64,000 nucleotides of DNA, taken from Bacteroidaceae bacterium. Lineage in GTDB: Bacteria; Bacteroidota; Bacteroidia; Bacteroidales; Bacteroidaceae. Location: NCBI GenBank assembly GCA_024699495.1, contig JAILPK010000050.1:18746-82745 (forward strand), in the 5' to 3' direction. The position numbers were made by a program, and so were the translations under genes. Below, piece after piece: positions 18,581-27,156 of the stretch. Under the pieces are notes generated by a model that had not been told where the DNA came from, ran no database searches, and was given only the letters and a program-made list of their open reading frames with translations. Numbering within the stretch: position 1 is the stretch's first letter; each line of letters starts with the position of its first letter.

Positions 18581-18841
18581 TTAACCGATGAATTTAATAT
18601 CCTTGGGGTCACAATAGCCTGCGGCCAAAGCACGCTTGAGAGCTGCATCGAGACCAATCTTGTTGATCATGCGCAGACCTGCAGCAGAAATGTTGAGGGC
18701 AATCCAGCAGTCCTCTTCTACCCAATAGAACTTCTTTGAGAAGAGATTCACATCAAAAGTCCTCTTGGTGTGACGTTTTGAGTGAGATACATTGCATCCA
18801 CCCATAGCACGTTTTCCAGTGATTTGACAGATTCTAGACAT
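18581..18841 (-). CDS. rpmB: 50S ribosomal protein L28
   Basis: 86 residues with the L28 start [28 protein letters not shown] and [12 protein letters not shown]. First gene of a three-gene operon with rpmG and DUF4295. Confidence 0.96.
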   Translation of the reverse strand: MSRICQITGKRAMGGCNVSHSKRHTKRTFDVNLFSKKFYWVEEDCWIALNISAAGLRMINKIGLDAALKRALAAGYCDPKDIKFIG

Positions 18842-18893
18842 CTTTTTGTTCCTTTTTAGTAACTTTCAAAAACTATTTCTTCCAAACAGGGCG

Positions 18894-18924
18894 CAAAGGT
18901 AGTATATTTTTTGCAGATATCCAA
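18894..18924 (-). promoter_or_regulatory. rpmB operon promoter
   Basis: Minus-strand TTG (18922-18924), 20-bp spacer, TACCTTTG (18894-18901), about 50 nt before the rpmB ATG. Confidence 0.75.
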
Positions 18925-18979
18925 AATGTTTTATAAAAAAAGTGCGAAAGAAGGCTTTTTTATACCAATTTGCCACTCT

Positions 18980-20122
18980 TTAAATGGAAACTCTGCTATA
19001 TGCAGGTGCTTCCATGGGGCAGAAATCGTGGTCTTGATACTTGAAATATCCAGCAATGGCAATCATAGCGGCATTGTCTGTGGTAAATGAGAATGGCGGA
19101 ATATACACATGCCAATGGTAACGAAGCGCGTAATCCTTAAATGCTTGGCGAAGACCTGTGTTGGCGGAGACTCCTCCTGCCACAGCCACATGGCGAATCT
19201 TCAGGTCTTTTGCAGCTAAGCGCAGTTTCTTCATCAAAATGCTCACCACGGTGTGTTCCAAACTGGCAGCCAAATCTTCCTTGTTGTGCTCTATGAAGTC
19301 CGGGTCATCTTTCATCCAATCACGCAGGCTATAAAGGAAAGAGGTCTTCAAACCGCTGAAACTATAATCATAGCGCGGGATATGAGGTTCCGAAAAATGA
19401 AATGTCTCGGGATTGCCTTTCCTTGCCAACCGGTCTATTATCGGGCCGCCCGGATATCCAAGCCCCATCAACTTAGAGCATTTGTCGATAGCCTCTCCTG
19501 CTGCATCATCAATGGTCTGCCCTATTATCTCCATGTCATTATATGCTTTTACGAGCACTATCTGAGAGTTTCCGCCAGAAACAAGAAGACATAAAAACGG
19601 GAATGGCGGAATATTCTCTTCCACACCCGATTTACCGTGATTGGCAATACCACTTTCTTCTTTTGCCGGCGCATTGTCTCCTTTTGGCATAGTGGCTTCT
19701 CTTAATGATGTGACTTTTCCCGTTGCTGAGAAATTGTCATCATTCGTTTTTTGTCTGATAAAATGGGCCAGCACATGTCCTTGCAGGTGGTTTACGTCAA
19801 TCATGGGTATATTCAGTGCAGCCGCCATACCCTTGGCAAAACTTACGCCTACCAACAGCGAACCCATAAGACCTGGTCCACGGGTAAAAGCTATGGCTGT
19901 AAGCTCATCCTTCGTGACTCCAGCCTTTTTCAGAGCCTGATCTACCACAGGTACAATATTTTGCTGGTGCGCACGCGAGGCCAACTCCGGCACGACACCC
20001 CCATAAGCCTCATGCACTGCCTGCGAAGCTGTCACGTTACTGAGTAGAACCCCATCGCGTATCACTGCGGCAGATGTGTCATCGCATGATGATTCAATGC
20101 CAAGGATAATGATTTGTTTCAT
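18980..20122 (-). CDS. tsaD: tRNA N6-threonylcarbamoyladenosine transferase TsaD
   Basis: Transfers the threonylcarbamoyl group to A37 of ANN-decoding tRNAs, together with TsaB and TsaE. The ASKHA fold motifs are ILGIESSCDDTSAA, VPELASRAHQQN, the metal-binding HLQGH (112-116), LLVSGGNSQ and GGVSANTGLR. At 380 residues it is longer than the usual 335-345: an insertion of about 45 residues (roughly 125-170), hydrophilic and rich in Lys, Glu and Ala, lies between the HLQGH helix and the conserved FPFLCLLVSGG strand. It precedes map downstream of the same promoter only if map reads through; here it is 6 nt after map, so cotranscription is likely. Confidence 0.95.
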   Translation of the reverse strand: MKQIIILGIESSCDDTSAAVIRDGVLLSNVTASQAVHEAYGGVVPELASRAHQQNIVPVVDQALKKAGVTKDELTAIAFTRGPGLMGSLLVGVSFAKGMAAALNIPMIDVNHLQGHVLAHFIRQKTNDDNFSATGKVTSLREATMPKGDNAPAKEESGIANHGKSGVEENIPPFPFLCLLVSGGNSQIVLVKAYNDMEIIGQTIDDAAGEAIDKCSKLMGLGYPGGPIIDRLARKGNPETFHFSEPHIPRYDYSFSGLKTSFLYSLRDWMKDDPDFIEHNKEDLAASLEHTVVSILMKKLRLAAKDLKIRHVAVAGGVSANTGLRQAFKDYALRYHWHVYIPPFSFTTDNAAMIAIAGYFKYQDHDFCPMEAPAYSRVSI

Positions 20123-20128
20123 TTTAAT

Positions 20129-20992
20129 TTAGTGTGTCAGTATCTCCACTCCGTGTTCTGTCATAACGAAGGTATGTTCCCACTGGGCCGAGGGGAGTTC
20201 GTCCTCGCTAACAATAGTCCACCCATCATCCTCATCACAGAACACCTCCCAAGTCCCCATGTTAATCATCGGTTCAATGGTGAAAACCATCCCAGGCACA
20301 ATCAGCATACCTGTTCCCTTCTTGCCATAATGGTCCACCTCTGGGTCCTCGTGGAATTCCAATCCAACGCCGTGGCCACAAAGGTCTCTCACTACTGAGA
20401 ATCCATTTTCATGAGCATGTTTGGCTATTGCATTACCTATGTCACCGACAAAAATATATGGTTCTGAACATACTTGTTCGCCAATCTTCAGACATTCCCA
20501 AGCCACATCCACCAATTTCTGCTTCTTTGGGGTTGTTTTTCCTATAACATACATTCGTGAGGCATCTGCATAATAGCCATTAAGGATAGTTGTGCAGTCA
20601 ACATTAATTATATCCCCCTCCTCAAGAATCTCAAATTCGTTGGGAATGCCATGACAAACCACCTCATTTATGCTGGTGCAGCAACTGCAGGGGAAGCCCT
20701 CATATCCGAGACACGCTGGTGTTGCGCCATGGCTCACTGTATAATCGTAAACCCACTGGTCTATTTCTTTTGTGGAAATCCCCGCCTTTATTCTGTCTCC
20801 CACGAGATCAAGAATATCAGTATTTATAATGCCTGCCTGACGAATACCCTCAATCTGTTCAGGCGTTTTAATGAGACTGCGAGTGGGCACAATCTTACCA
20901 TGCTGTTGATGGTGCAAAATAATGCGATCCATCTCGGTCGGTTCCTGCCCCTTAGGAACAAGCCATTGATTTCTTTTGCCTTTGTCTTTCAT
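20129..20992 (-). CDS. map: methionine aminopeptidase
   Basis: Removes the initiator methionine. 287 residues; the pita-bread metal ligands are seen in INVDCTTILNGYYADASRM (two Asp), GHGVGLEFHEDPEV (His), FTIEPMIN (Glu) and the final Glu near EHTFVMTEHG. The first 40 residues form an extension before IKTPEQIEGIRQAG. The ATG at 20992 lies only 5 nt after the -7 element, so the mRNA should be leaderless or nearly so. A TTG at 21028 keeps the frame open but lies in the -33 element and would not be transcribed. Confidence 0.94.
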   Translation of the reverse strand: MKDKGKRNQWLVPKGQEPTEMDRIILHHQQHGKIVPTRSLIKTPEQIEGIRQAGIINTDILDLVGDRIKAGISTKEIDQWVYDYTVSHGATPACLGYEGFPCSCCTSINEVVCHGIPNEFEILEEGDIINVDCTTILNGYYADASRMYVIGKTTPKKQKLVDVAWECLKIGEQVCSEPYIFVGDIGNAIAKHAHENGFSVVRDLCGHGVGLEFHEDPEVDHYGKKGTGMLIVPGMVFTIEPMINMGTWEVFCDEDDGWTIVSEDELPSAQWEHTFVMTEHGVEILTH

Positions 20993-20997
20993 GGGCG

Positions 20998-21028
20998 CAA
21001 AGGTAGGCGAAAAAATGGACTCCAACAA
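20998..21028 (-). promoter_or_regulatory. map promoter abutting the start codon
   Basis: Minus-strand TTG (21026-21028), 20-bp spacer, TACCTTTG (20998-21005). The G of the -7 element is 5 nt before the map ATG, so initiation is expected at or next to that ATG. Confidence 0.7.
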
Positions 21029-21043
21029 ACATTTTTGAGAAGA

Positions 21044-21421
21044 TTAACGCTCTGAGGCACTGAAATCCATCACTATGCCGACGGAGCCGACATCAGCCCC
21101 CATTGGCGGATTCTCCTTGAACAGTTCTATGTGTATATGACTCACGGTTGGGAATGTGGCGAAAAGGCTCTCGGCAATGCGTCCGGCTACATGTTCCAAC
21201 AATGCAGATGAACATGCCATCTGTTCGTTTACCACATCATATACATCGGCATAAGATATGGTGTCTTTAATATCATCACTTTTAGCTGCAGCCGACAAGT
21301 CTGTATCAAGGCGCAGAGTGAGATAAAAACATGCTCCCACGGCATGCTCTTGTAGAAGCACGCCGTGGTGAGCAAAAAATTTCATATCCTTCAACAGGAT
21401 TTGTGAACTTACTATTTCCAA
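21044..21421 (-). CDS. folB: dihydroneopterin aldolase
   Basis: Cleaves dihydroneopterin to hydroxymethyl-dihydropterin and glycolaldehyde in folate synthesis. 125 residues: MKFFAHHGVLLQEHAVG with the active-site glutamate, ISYADVYDVVNEQM, and LLEHVAGRIAESL, with a conserved lysine in LFKENPPMGADVG. It sits between nrdJ and map on the same strand, 60 bp after nrdJ. Confidence 0.93.
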   Translation of the reverse strand: MEIVSSQILLKDMKFFAHHGVLLQEHAVGACFYLTLRLDTDLSAAAKSDDIKDTISYADVYDVVNEQMACSSALLEHVAGRIAESLFATFPTVSHIHIELFKENPPMGADVGSVGIVMDFSASER

Positions 21422-21481
21422 TAACTAAAGCATTATATATGTCAAATATTTCATGCCCGCAAAGTGTTTTTCCTTTGCATG

Positions 21482-24043
21482 TTATCCGCAGCGGCTTGCT
21501 CCGCAGTTTGTGCAGATCAGGCATCCTTCCTGATAGACCAGGGTCTCCTGACCACAGTTAGGACACTTCTGCCCATGGGCTGCAGTGCCGTCTGAAATAT
21601 ACTTCTTAAGGGCACGCTCGACACCATTCTTCCATGTGTTAATGCTTTCACTCTGCAGAGAGAGCTGGCCAACAAGACGAACCACGTGATCAAGAGGCAT
21701 GCGATATCGAAGAACACTTGAGAGCAGTTTGGCATAATTCCAATATTCAGGATTGAATTTCTCCGAAAGGCCCTCCACGGTAGTCTTGTATCCACGTTTG
21801 TTCTCAAACTGGAAGTCATAGCGTTTTGAGCCGTCAGGATTCATCCTCTTTATAATGCGGCCCTTGGTAACACTCTTGGGCAATACTATTCCTTCATCCT
21901 CATCCTGCAGACCGGTGAATATCTCGTAAGGATGTCCATCGAGCAACCCGACGAAGGCCACCCATTTCTCCTTGTTATTTTGGAAGCGAACGACATCGCA
22001 CTCCAGCACTTCGGGGCGCTTTTCAACCACCTCAGGTGGACGGCACTCAGGGATATCATGCTTTGCATCATCCTTCTTGTCCTTTTTCTCAACAGAAATA
22101 AGCACACCGGAGCGTGATCCGTCGCGATATATTGTGCACCCCTTACATCCACTGCGCCAAGCCTCCATATAAAGTTGATTCACAAGAGCTTCATCTACAT
22201 TATTCGGAAGGTTTACAGTCACCGATATGCTATGATCGACCCACTTCTGGATAGCTCCCTGCATCCGAACCTTCATAAGCCAGTCAACATCGTTGGCTGT
22301 GGCTTTGTTATACGGAGAACGAGCTACCAAAGCGTCAATCTCTTCCTGAGTGTAGCGCTTAGTGCTGTCAACTCCATTCACTTTCATCCACTCCACAAAC
22401 TTATGATGGTAAACAATGTACTCTTCAAATGCGTCACCGCTCTCGTCAGTGAAATCCACATGCACTTCGGGATCGTTTGGATTTACCTTACGGCGGCGTT
22501 TATATACCGGCATAAACACAGGCTCAATGCCGCTTGTCGTCTGTGTCATCAGTGAAGTTGTTCCAGTAGGCGCTATAGTGAGGCAGGCGATATTGCGGCG
22601 TCCATAGCGACACATATCCTCATAGAGAGCCGGATCAGCTTCCTTTATGCGCAGGATGAAAGGATTGTTTTTCTCGCGCTTGAAATCAAATATTTCAAAT
22701 GCGCCGCGCTCACGTGCCATATTCACACTGGAAGCATAAGCACTTAGAGCCACTGCCTTCTGCACCTCTACAGCGAAGTCGGTGGCTTCCTGCGTACCAT
22801 AGCAGAGGCCTAAGGCAGCCAGCATGTCGCCCTCGGCTGTTATGCCGACGCCAGTGCGGCGCCCCATAGATGACTTGCGCTTTATTTTTTCCCAAAGATG
22901 TCTCTCGGCATACTTCACCTCCTCTGATTGCGGGTCAGACTCCACCTTGGCAAGGATCTGGTCAATCTTCTCCAGTTCCATGTCGATGATATCATCCATA
23001 ATGCGCTGTGCTTTGCCCACATGTTCACGGAAGAGTTCGAAATTGAACTTTGCCTGTGGGGTAAAGGGATTTTCTACATACGAATAGAGGTTTACGGCAA
23101 GCAGGCGGCAGGAGTCATAAGGACAGAGTGGAATCTCGCCACATGGATTCGTGCTTACGGTTCGGAAACCTAAGTCAGCATAGCAGTCGGGAATGCTCTC
23201 ACGAATTATTGTGTCCCAAAAAAGCACTCCAGGCTCTGCACTTTTCCACGCGTTGTGCACAATCTTCTCCCAAAGAGCTTTAGCATCAATCTCGCGTGTC
23301 ATTCTCGGTTCGCTGGCATCTACGGGGAACTGCTGCACATAGGTTTTCCCTTCGGCTGCTGCTTCCATGAAGGCATCGTCTATCTTCACGCTTACATTAG
23401 CTCCAGTAACCTTTCCTTCAGTCATTTTGGCATCTATGAAGCTTTCAGCATCGGGGTGTTTGATGCTCACGCTAAGCATCAGAGCGCCACGACGGCCGTC
23501 CTGAGCCACCTCTCGAGTGCTGTTGCTATATCGTTCCATGAATGGAACGAGTCCTGTGCTGGTCAGAGCCGAGTTTTTAACCGGTGATCCAGCTGGACGC
23601 AAATGAGATAAATCATGCCCAACACCTCCGCGACGCTTCATCAGCTGCACCTGCTCCTCATCTATGCGAATAATAGCGCCGTATGAGTCAGAATCACCAT
23701 CTAACCCCACTACGAAGCAGTTGCTCAGCGATGCCACCTGATACTGGTTGCCGATGCCAGTCATTGGAGAGCCAGCCGGGATGATATACCGGAAGTGGTC
23801 GAGCAAGTCAAACACTTCCTGTGGCGAAAGCGGGTTTGGGTATTTGTTTTCTATGCGCACAATCTCATTAGTTATGCGCCAATGCATGTCACTCGGGTCC
23901 TTTTCATAGATATTCCCGAAAGAATCTTTCATAGCATACTTGTTAACCCATACGCGGGCAGCAAGTTCGTCGCCATCAAAATACTTCAACGAGGCCTGAA
24001 AAGCCTCATCATAAGAATAGGTTTGCGGTTGCACCTTCTCCAT
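21482..24043 (-). CDS. nrdJ: adenosylcobalamin-dependent ribonucleotide reductase (class II)
   Basis: Makes deoxyribonucleotides with adenosylcobalamin as radical source, so it works with or without oxygen. 853 residues. The barrel shows SNCFVVGLDGD, GGVGHDLSHLRPAGS, the active-site STNPCGEIPL, and CLTIAPTGTTSLM. The C-terminus has a zinc-ribbon-like CPNCGQETLVYQEGCLICTNC with a final cysteine pair region for re-reduction. Upstream 177 bp show no cobalamin riboswitch core that I can recognise. No other B12 gene is in the window. Confidence 0.95.
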   Translation of the reverse strand: MEKVQPQTYSYDEAFQASLKYFDGDELAARVWVNKYAMKDSFGNIYEKDPSDMHWRITNEIVRIENKYPNPLSPQEVFDLLDHFRYIIPAGSPMTGIGNQYQVASLSNCFVVGLDGDSDSYGAIIRIDEEQVQLMKRRGGVGHDLSHLRPAGSPVKNSALTSTGLVPFMERYSNSTREVAQDGRRGALMLSVSIKHPDAESFIDAKMTEGKVTGANVSVKIDDAFMEAAAEGKTYVQQFPVDASEPRMTREIDAKALWEKIVHNAWKSAEPGVLFWDTIIRESIPDCYADLGFRTVSTNPCGEIPLCPYDSCRLLAVNLYSYVENPFTPQAKFNFELFREHVGKAQRIMDDIIDMELEKIDQILAKVESDPQSEEVKYAERHLWEKIKRKSSMGRRTGVGITAEGDMLAALGLCYGTQEATDFAVEVQKAVALSAYASSVNMARERGAFEIFDFKREKNNPFILRIKEADPALYEDMCRYGRRNIACLTIAPTGTTSLMTQTTSGIEPVFMPVYKRRRKVNPNDPEVHVDFTDESGDAFEEYIVYHHKFVEWMKVNGVDSTKRYTQEEIDALVARSPYNKATANDVDWLMKVRMQGAIQKWVDHSISVTVNLPNNVDEALVNQLYMEAWRSGCKGCTIYRDGSRSGVLISVEKKDKKDDAKHDIPECRPPEVVEKRPEVLECDVVRFQNNKEKWVAFVGLLDGHPYEIFTGLQDEDEGIVLPKSVTKGRIIKRMNPDGSKRYDFQFENKRGYKTTVEGLSEKFNPEYWNYAKLLSSVLRYRMPLDHVVRLVGQLSLQSESINTWKNGVERALKKYISDGTAAHGQKCPNCGQETLVYQEGCLICTNCGASRCG

Positions 24044-24220
24044 TGGTAATTTATATGTTATCTTTATATTATTTTTTGTAAAACATTAGACAAATAAAGC
24101 ATTCCGACCTACGGTCAACATCATTTGTTCCCTGAATTTAAGAGAGATAATGACCTACTAAGCGATTTCATTTTTCTTGCGGTCATCAAACCTGTGCAAT
24201 AATTTTTTATGCCGCAAATG

Positions 24221-24766
24221 TTATCTCATCTGTTTCTGTCCACTCTCATCCTGATAAGCGGTAAAACCAGCAGCATCAATAATCAGCAGGGTCGGATCAT
24301 AACCGTCAGGGACTTTGAACATCACCATTCCGTTGGGTAATACCCATTTGTAAGTTTCGTCTGCATAATCAGCATAACTGCCATATGTCAATTCCAACAG
24401 GTGAAGATAATTGATCACATTAATATGCTTCGGACGCGCCATAACGCGATATACCGTGCGGGAATTTGGCGTATAACTCACGAGGAAATCGCAATTGGCG
24501 GCCCCATATACCGTGCCGCGCATGGCATATTGGTCAGAGTCGCCCATTCGTTTAGTAATCTTGGCCCCGTTTTTTTTAAGAGCTTTAGAGAATTCGTAGA
24601 TGTCGCCCTTGACCTCTACGCCGATAAATTTAATATGCCCCACTATTTCTTCATCAACTGTTTGGCTCACTGCGGCAGGCGATGCCTTGACGCTAACGAA
24701 CGGAGCCAAAGACACCGCTGCGCCAGCTACGAGGCACAAGGTGCATAGGATCATAAAACGTTTCAT
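24221..24766 (-). CDS. secreted protein of unknown function
   Basis: 181 residues with a signal peptide (about 1-27, VKA end). The mature part begins VDEEIVGHIKFIGVEVKG and includes FSKALKKNGAKITKRMGDSDQY, a pattern I recall from Bacteroidales hypothetical proteins of small size but cannot name. It lies 36 nt after dnaA on the same strand, with no own promoter seen, so it may be cotranscribed with dnaA. Confidence 0.75.
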   Translation of the reverse strand: MKRFMILCTLCLVAGAAVSLAPFVSVKASPAAVSQTVDEEIVGHIKFIGVEVKGDIYEFSKALKKNGAKITKRMGDSDQYAMRGTVYGAANCDFLVSYTPNSRTVYRVMARPKHINVINYLHLLELTYGSYADYADETYKWVLPNGMVMFKVPDGYDPTLLIIDAAGFTAYQDESGQKQMR

Positions 24767-24802
24767 AGTGTCTTGAGAGTTATATGGGTATTAATTAAAG
24801 AA

Positions 24803-26191
24803 TCAGTTCTTCAGCAGTATGCTCTCCAATTCAGCCACTTTTTCGCGATATGAGGCATCGGCGCTGATGCGATCGCTGACTTGCTGGCATGAGTGTATTA
24901 CAGTGGCATGATTCCGACGTCCGATTGCGACTCCAATTTTTGATGTGGAGAGGTCCGTATGACGAGAAGCCAAATACATAGCCACCTGCCTGGCATTGAC
25001 CACAGGAGCCTTGCGTGATGCTGAGCGGATGTCAGCTTCATCTATATCGAAATAGCTGGCAGTACAGTTTAAGATATCAGACACTGTGAGGCTCTTCTTC
25101 TTTGTGCGGCCCATATTGCGTTCAATAGTGCGGCGGGCCATCTCTATGTCAACATCGCTGTCCATCACAATACTCGTGGCCAAAAGGGAGTTCAGGATGC
25201 CCTCCAAATCACGCACGCTGGATTCCACATTCTCTGCAATATAATCCACGACTTCCTGCGGAATCTGCAGCCCATCCCGACGGATTTTGCTCAAGAGGAT
25301 ATCACGTCGCAAGGCTACGTCCGGGCGCTCCATCTCTGCTATCAGGCCCCACTTGAAGCGGGTAAGAAGCCTTTCTTCGAATCCTTCGAGCGCAACCGGC
25401 GGACGGTCACTTGCCAGAATAATCTGACATCCGTTCTGATGCAGATGATTGAATATATGGAAGAAGGCGAGTTGTGTTGCTTTTGTTGTAAACTCCTGGA
25501 CGTCATCAATAATCAGCACCTGAATGGTCTGATAGAAATGTATGAAATCATTTATTGTATTTCGACGCACGCTGTCCGTGTATTGCACCTGAAAGAGGTG
25601 AGCACTTACATATAAGACTCTCTTGTTTGGAAAAGCCCGGTTGATTTCATTGCCTACAGCGCTAATGATATGAGTCTTCCCAACCCCACTCGGGCCATAA
25701 ACAAACAGCGGATTAAAGGTGACACGCTCCGGGTTCTTCGCTATGGCACGCGCGACCGACACAGTCAGCTTGTTTGTCGCTCCCTCCACGAAGGAATCAA
25801 AGGTGTAGCTGGCCTTCAGTTGCGGGTCAAAGGGCTGCAGAAGTGTCGGGGCCTGATTGGCAGGAGCTGCTGAAGGATGTTTCTCCACAGCCGCCGGCGG
25901 TGCGATGGTTGTGGTCTGACTGTTGGCAGAGTCTGTAGTTACATTATAGCGCAGATTAACACTTTGCCCAAAGAAACGGTGTAAAGCACTGCGGATGAGC
26001 TCCACGAAATGCTCTTCAAGATACTCATAGAAGAAATGACTGGGCACACGCAACACCAATTCGTTTTCCTCCTCTTCGAAGGAAACGAACGTAACGGGAC
26101 TGAACCATGTGGCATACTGCTGCTGGCTGACTACTCCTGCTATCATACGCAGACAGTCGTCCCATCGTTGTTGTGCAATTTCTTTGGTCAC
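24803..26191 (-). CDS. dnaA: chromosomal replication initiator DnaA
   Basis: Binds origin DnaA boxes and opens the origin. Domain III has Walker A GPSGVGKTH, Walker B LIIDDVQEF and arginine-finger region EERLLTRFKWGL; domain IV has VAMYLASRHTDLS and the DNA-recognition GRRNHATVIHSCQQV. Domain I begins AQQRWDDCLRMI, preceded by no ATG. The frame runs open to a TTG at 26341, but that would add about 50 residues unlike other DnaA proteins. The best start is GTG at 26191 (462 residues), which leaves a leader of about 150 nt after the promoter at 26350-26380. Confidence 0.93.
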   Translation of the reverse strand: MTKEIAQQRWDDCLRMIAGVVSQQQYATWFSPVTFVSFEEEENELVLRVPSHFFYEYLEEHFVELIRSALHRFFGQSVNLRYNVTTDSANSQTTTIAPPAAVEKHPSAAPANQAPTLLQPFDPQLKASYTFDSFVEGATNKLTVSVARAIAKNPERVTFNPLFVYGPSGVGKTHIISAVGNEINRAFPNKRVLYVSAHLFQVQYTDSVRRNTINDFIHFYQTIQVLIIDDVQEFTTKATQLAFFHIFNHLHQNGCQIILASDRPPVALEGFEERLLTRFKWGLIAEMERPDVALRRDILLSKIRRDGLQIPQEVVDYIAENVESSVRDLEGILNSLLATSIVMDSDVDIEMARRTIERNMGRTKKKSLTVSDILNCTASYFDIDEADIRSASRKAPVVNARQVAMYLASRHTDLSTSKIGVAIGRRNHATVIHSCQQVSDRISADASYREKVAELESILLKN

Positions 26192-26349
26192 GGTAAATGT
26201 AAAATTCTTCTTTGGTAACTTGTAAGCAAATAGAGCCTTCGTGATAATGTGAATCTGTACCTGCAGGCTAATGCCATAGTTAAATCCACTAATCCGTTTT
26301 ATTAGGCTGATGACATAAGGGCACGATTGCCGTAGGCCCAAATGCGTTG

Positions 26350-26380
26350 CAAAGGTACGTAGATTTTATGAAACCACCAA
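26350..26380 (-). promoter_or_regulatory. dnaA promoter
   Basis: Minus-strand TTG (26378-26380), 20-bp spacer, TACCTTTG (26350-26357). Transcription should begin near 26344, about 150 nt before the GTG start at 26191. If the TTG at 26341 were used, the mRNA would be nearly leaderless. Confidence 0.7.
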
Positions 26381-26942
26381 AAAATATCCGCTGGCAACAA
26401 TTATTAAAAAACACACCTAAATAGCTCATTTTCCCGATGGTTAGGCGTATGCCATTGCTTTATTTATCCGCGCCCTGCTCAAACAAATTATTTCCCTGAT
26501 TATTAACGAGATAGGCACATTGTAAACATTTCTAACCAACTGTTAAAACGGGCAATAAGGGCCGTGAAAACCGAATAGTTACGGCATTTAATCTACAGAT
26601 AAATTTCGGGAGTGCGTTATTTAAAGTTATTTTAGTTAAGGCTATTTTTGGTCACTCATTTCTCGCGCGCCCGCACACGATATAAATATGTAATACCATT
26701 GTATTATACTCCAGTTTTACCGATTGGGTTGTGTTTTGCTTTCACCAACAAAATTGAGCCAACGACATATTTGTTTTTTACATCTGAAGACAGTGGTTTA
26801 TAACTTAGCATATTCTTTTTCATGCCTCTATTCAAATATAAGGCGCTGTTTGCGTTCTGTTTATTGCCGATTGAAAAGGCATCCAAATCCTATGCTATGA
26901 TATAAAAGGGGGCACTGCTGCCACTGAATCATTATAATAGGG

Positions 26943-27008
26943 TCAAAAGTACTTTAACACATAATCAAAAGTACTTTAACACATGATCGAAAGTTCTTCT
27001 GAACACAT
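26943..27008. repeat. 22-bp tandem repeat, three units
   Basis: Units at 26943-26964, 26965-26986 and 26987-27008. The first two differ in one base (core AAAAGTACTTTAACACAT); the third is degenerate (about 6 changes). Possible protein-binding sites or a simple slippage product. Confidence 0.85.
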
Positions 27009-27036
27009 ACATTTTTTCGCTCTATTCCATCTATTC

Positions 27037-27081
27037 GCAAGAAGAAAGAAGGCAAAAAGAAAGAATGCAAGAAGAAAGAAT
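27037..27081. repeat. 15-bp purine-rich tandem repeat, three units
   Basis: Units at 27037-27051, 27052-27066 and 27067-27081, consensus GCAAGAAGAAAGAAT; the middle unit has one internal change and the first differs in its last base. One strand is almost pure purine. Confidence 0.85.
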
Positions 27082-27119
27082 GTCTGCCGACCATCGACTA
27101 AAGACAACGACCGGCAGAC
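27082..27119. terminator. inverted repeat before the pnuC end
   Basis: GTCTGCCG (27082-27089) and CGGCAGAC (27112-27119), 22-nt loop. On the minus strand it lies about 40 nt after the pnuC stop and could act in termination, but there is no T-tail directly after it. Confidence 0.4.
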
Positions 27120-27156
27120 TGAGGCTTCTGTGAGCAAACCTTGGTTTTTTTAATTC

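Larger units (their letters stand above)
26381..27156. other. long AT-rich intergenic region upstream of dnaA
   Basis: About 775 bp without a convincing gene. A 60-codon minus-strand frame (26704-26886) has no coding character. No DnaA-box cluster (TTATCCACA-like) was found, so I do not call an origin. It holds two separate tandem repeats near 26943-27008 and 27037-27081 and an inverted repeat at 27082-27119 described below. Confidence 0.6.

Noticed and set aside
21029..21055. Upstream TTG start for map at 21028
   Set aside because: The codon is inside the -33 element of the promoter, so it would not be in the mRNA.
24044..24220. Cobalamin riboswitch before the B12-dependent reductase
   Set aside because: The gap is only 177 bp and no B12-box core was recognised.
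26704..26886. 60-codon minus-strand frame
   Set aside because: No promoter, no recognisable domain and composition like the surrounding non-coding DNA.
26381..26942. Possible oriC beside dnaA
   Set aside because: No cluster of TTATCCACA-like boxes on either strand and no AT-rich unwinding element with boxes. A gene-free AT-rich gap alone is not enough.
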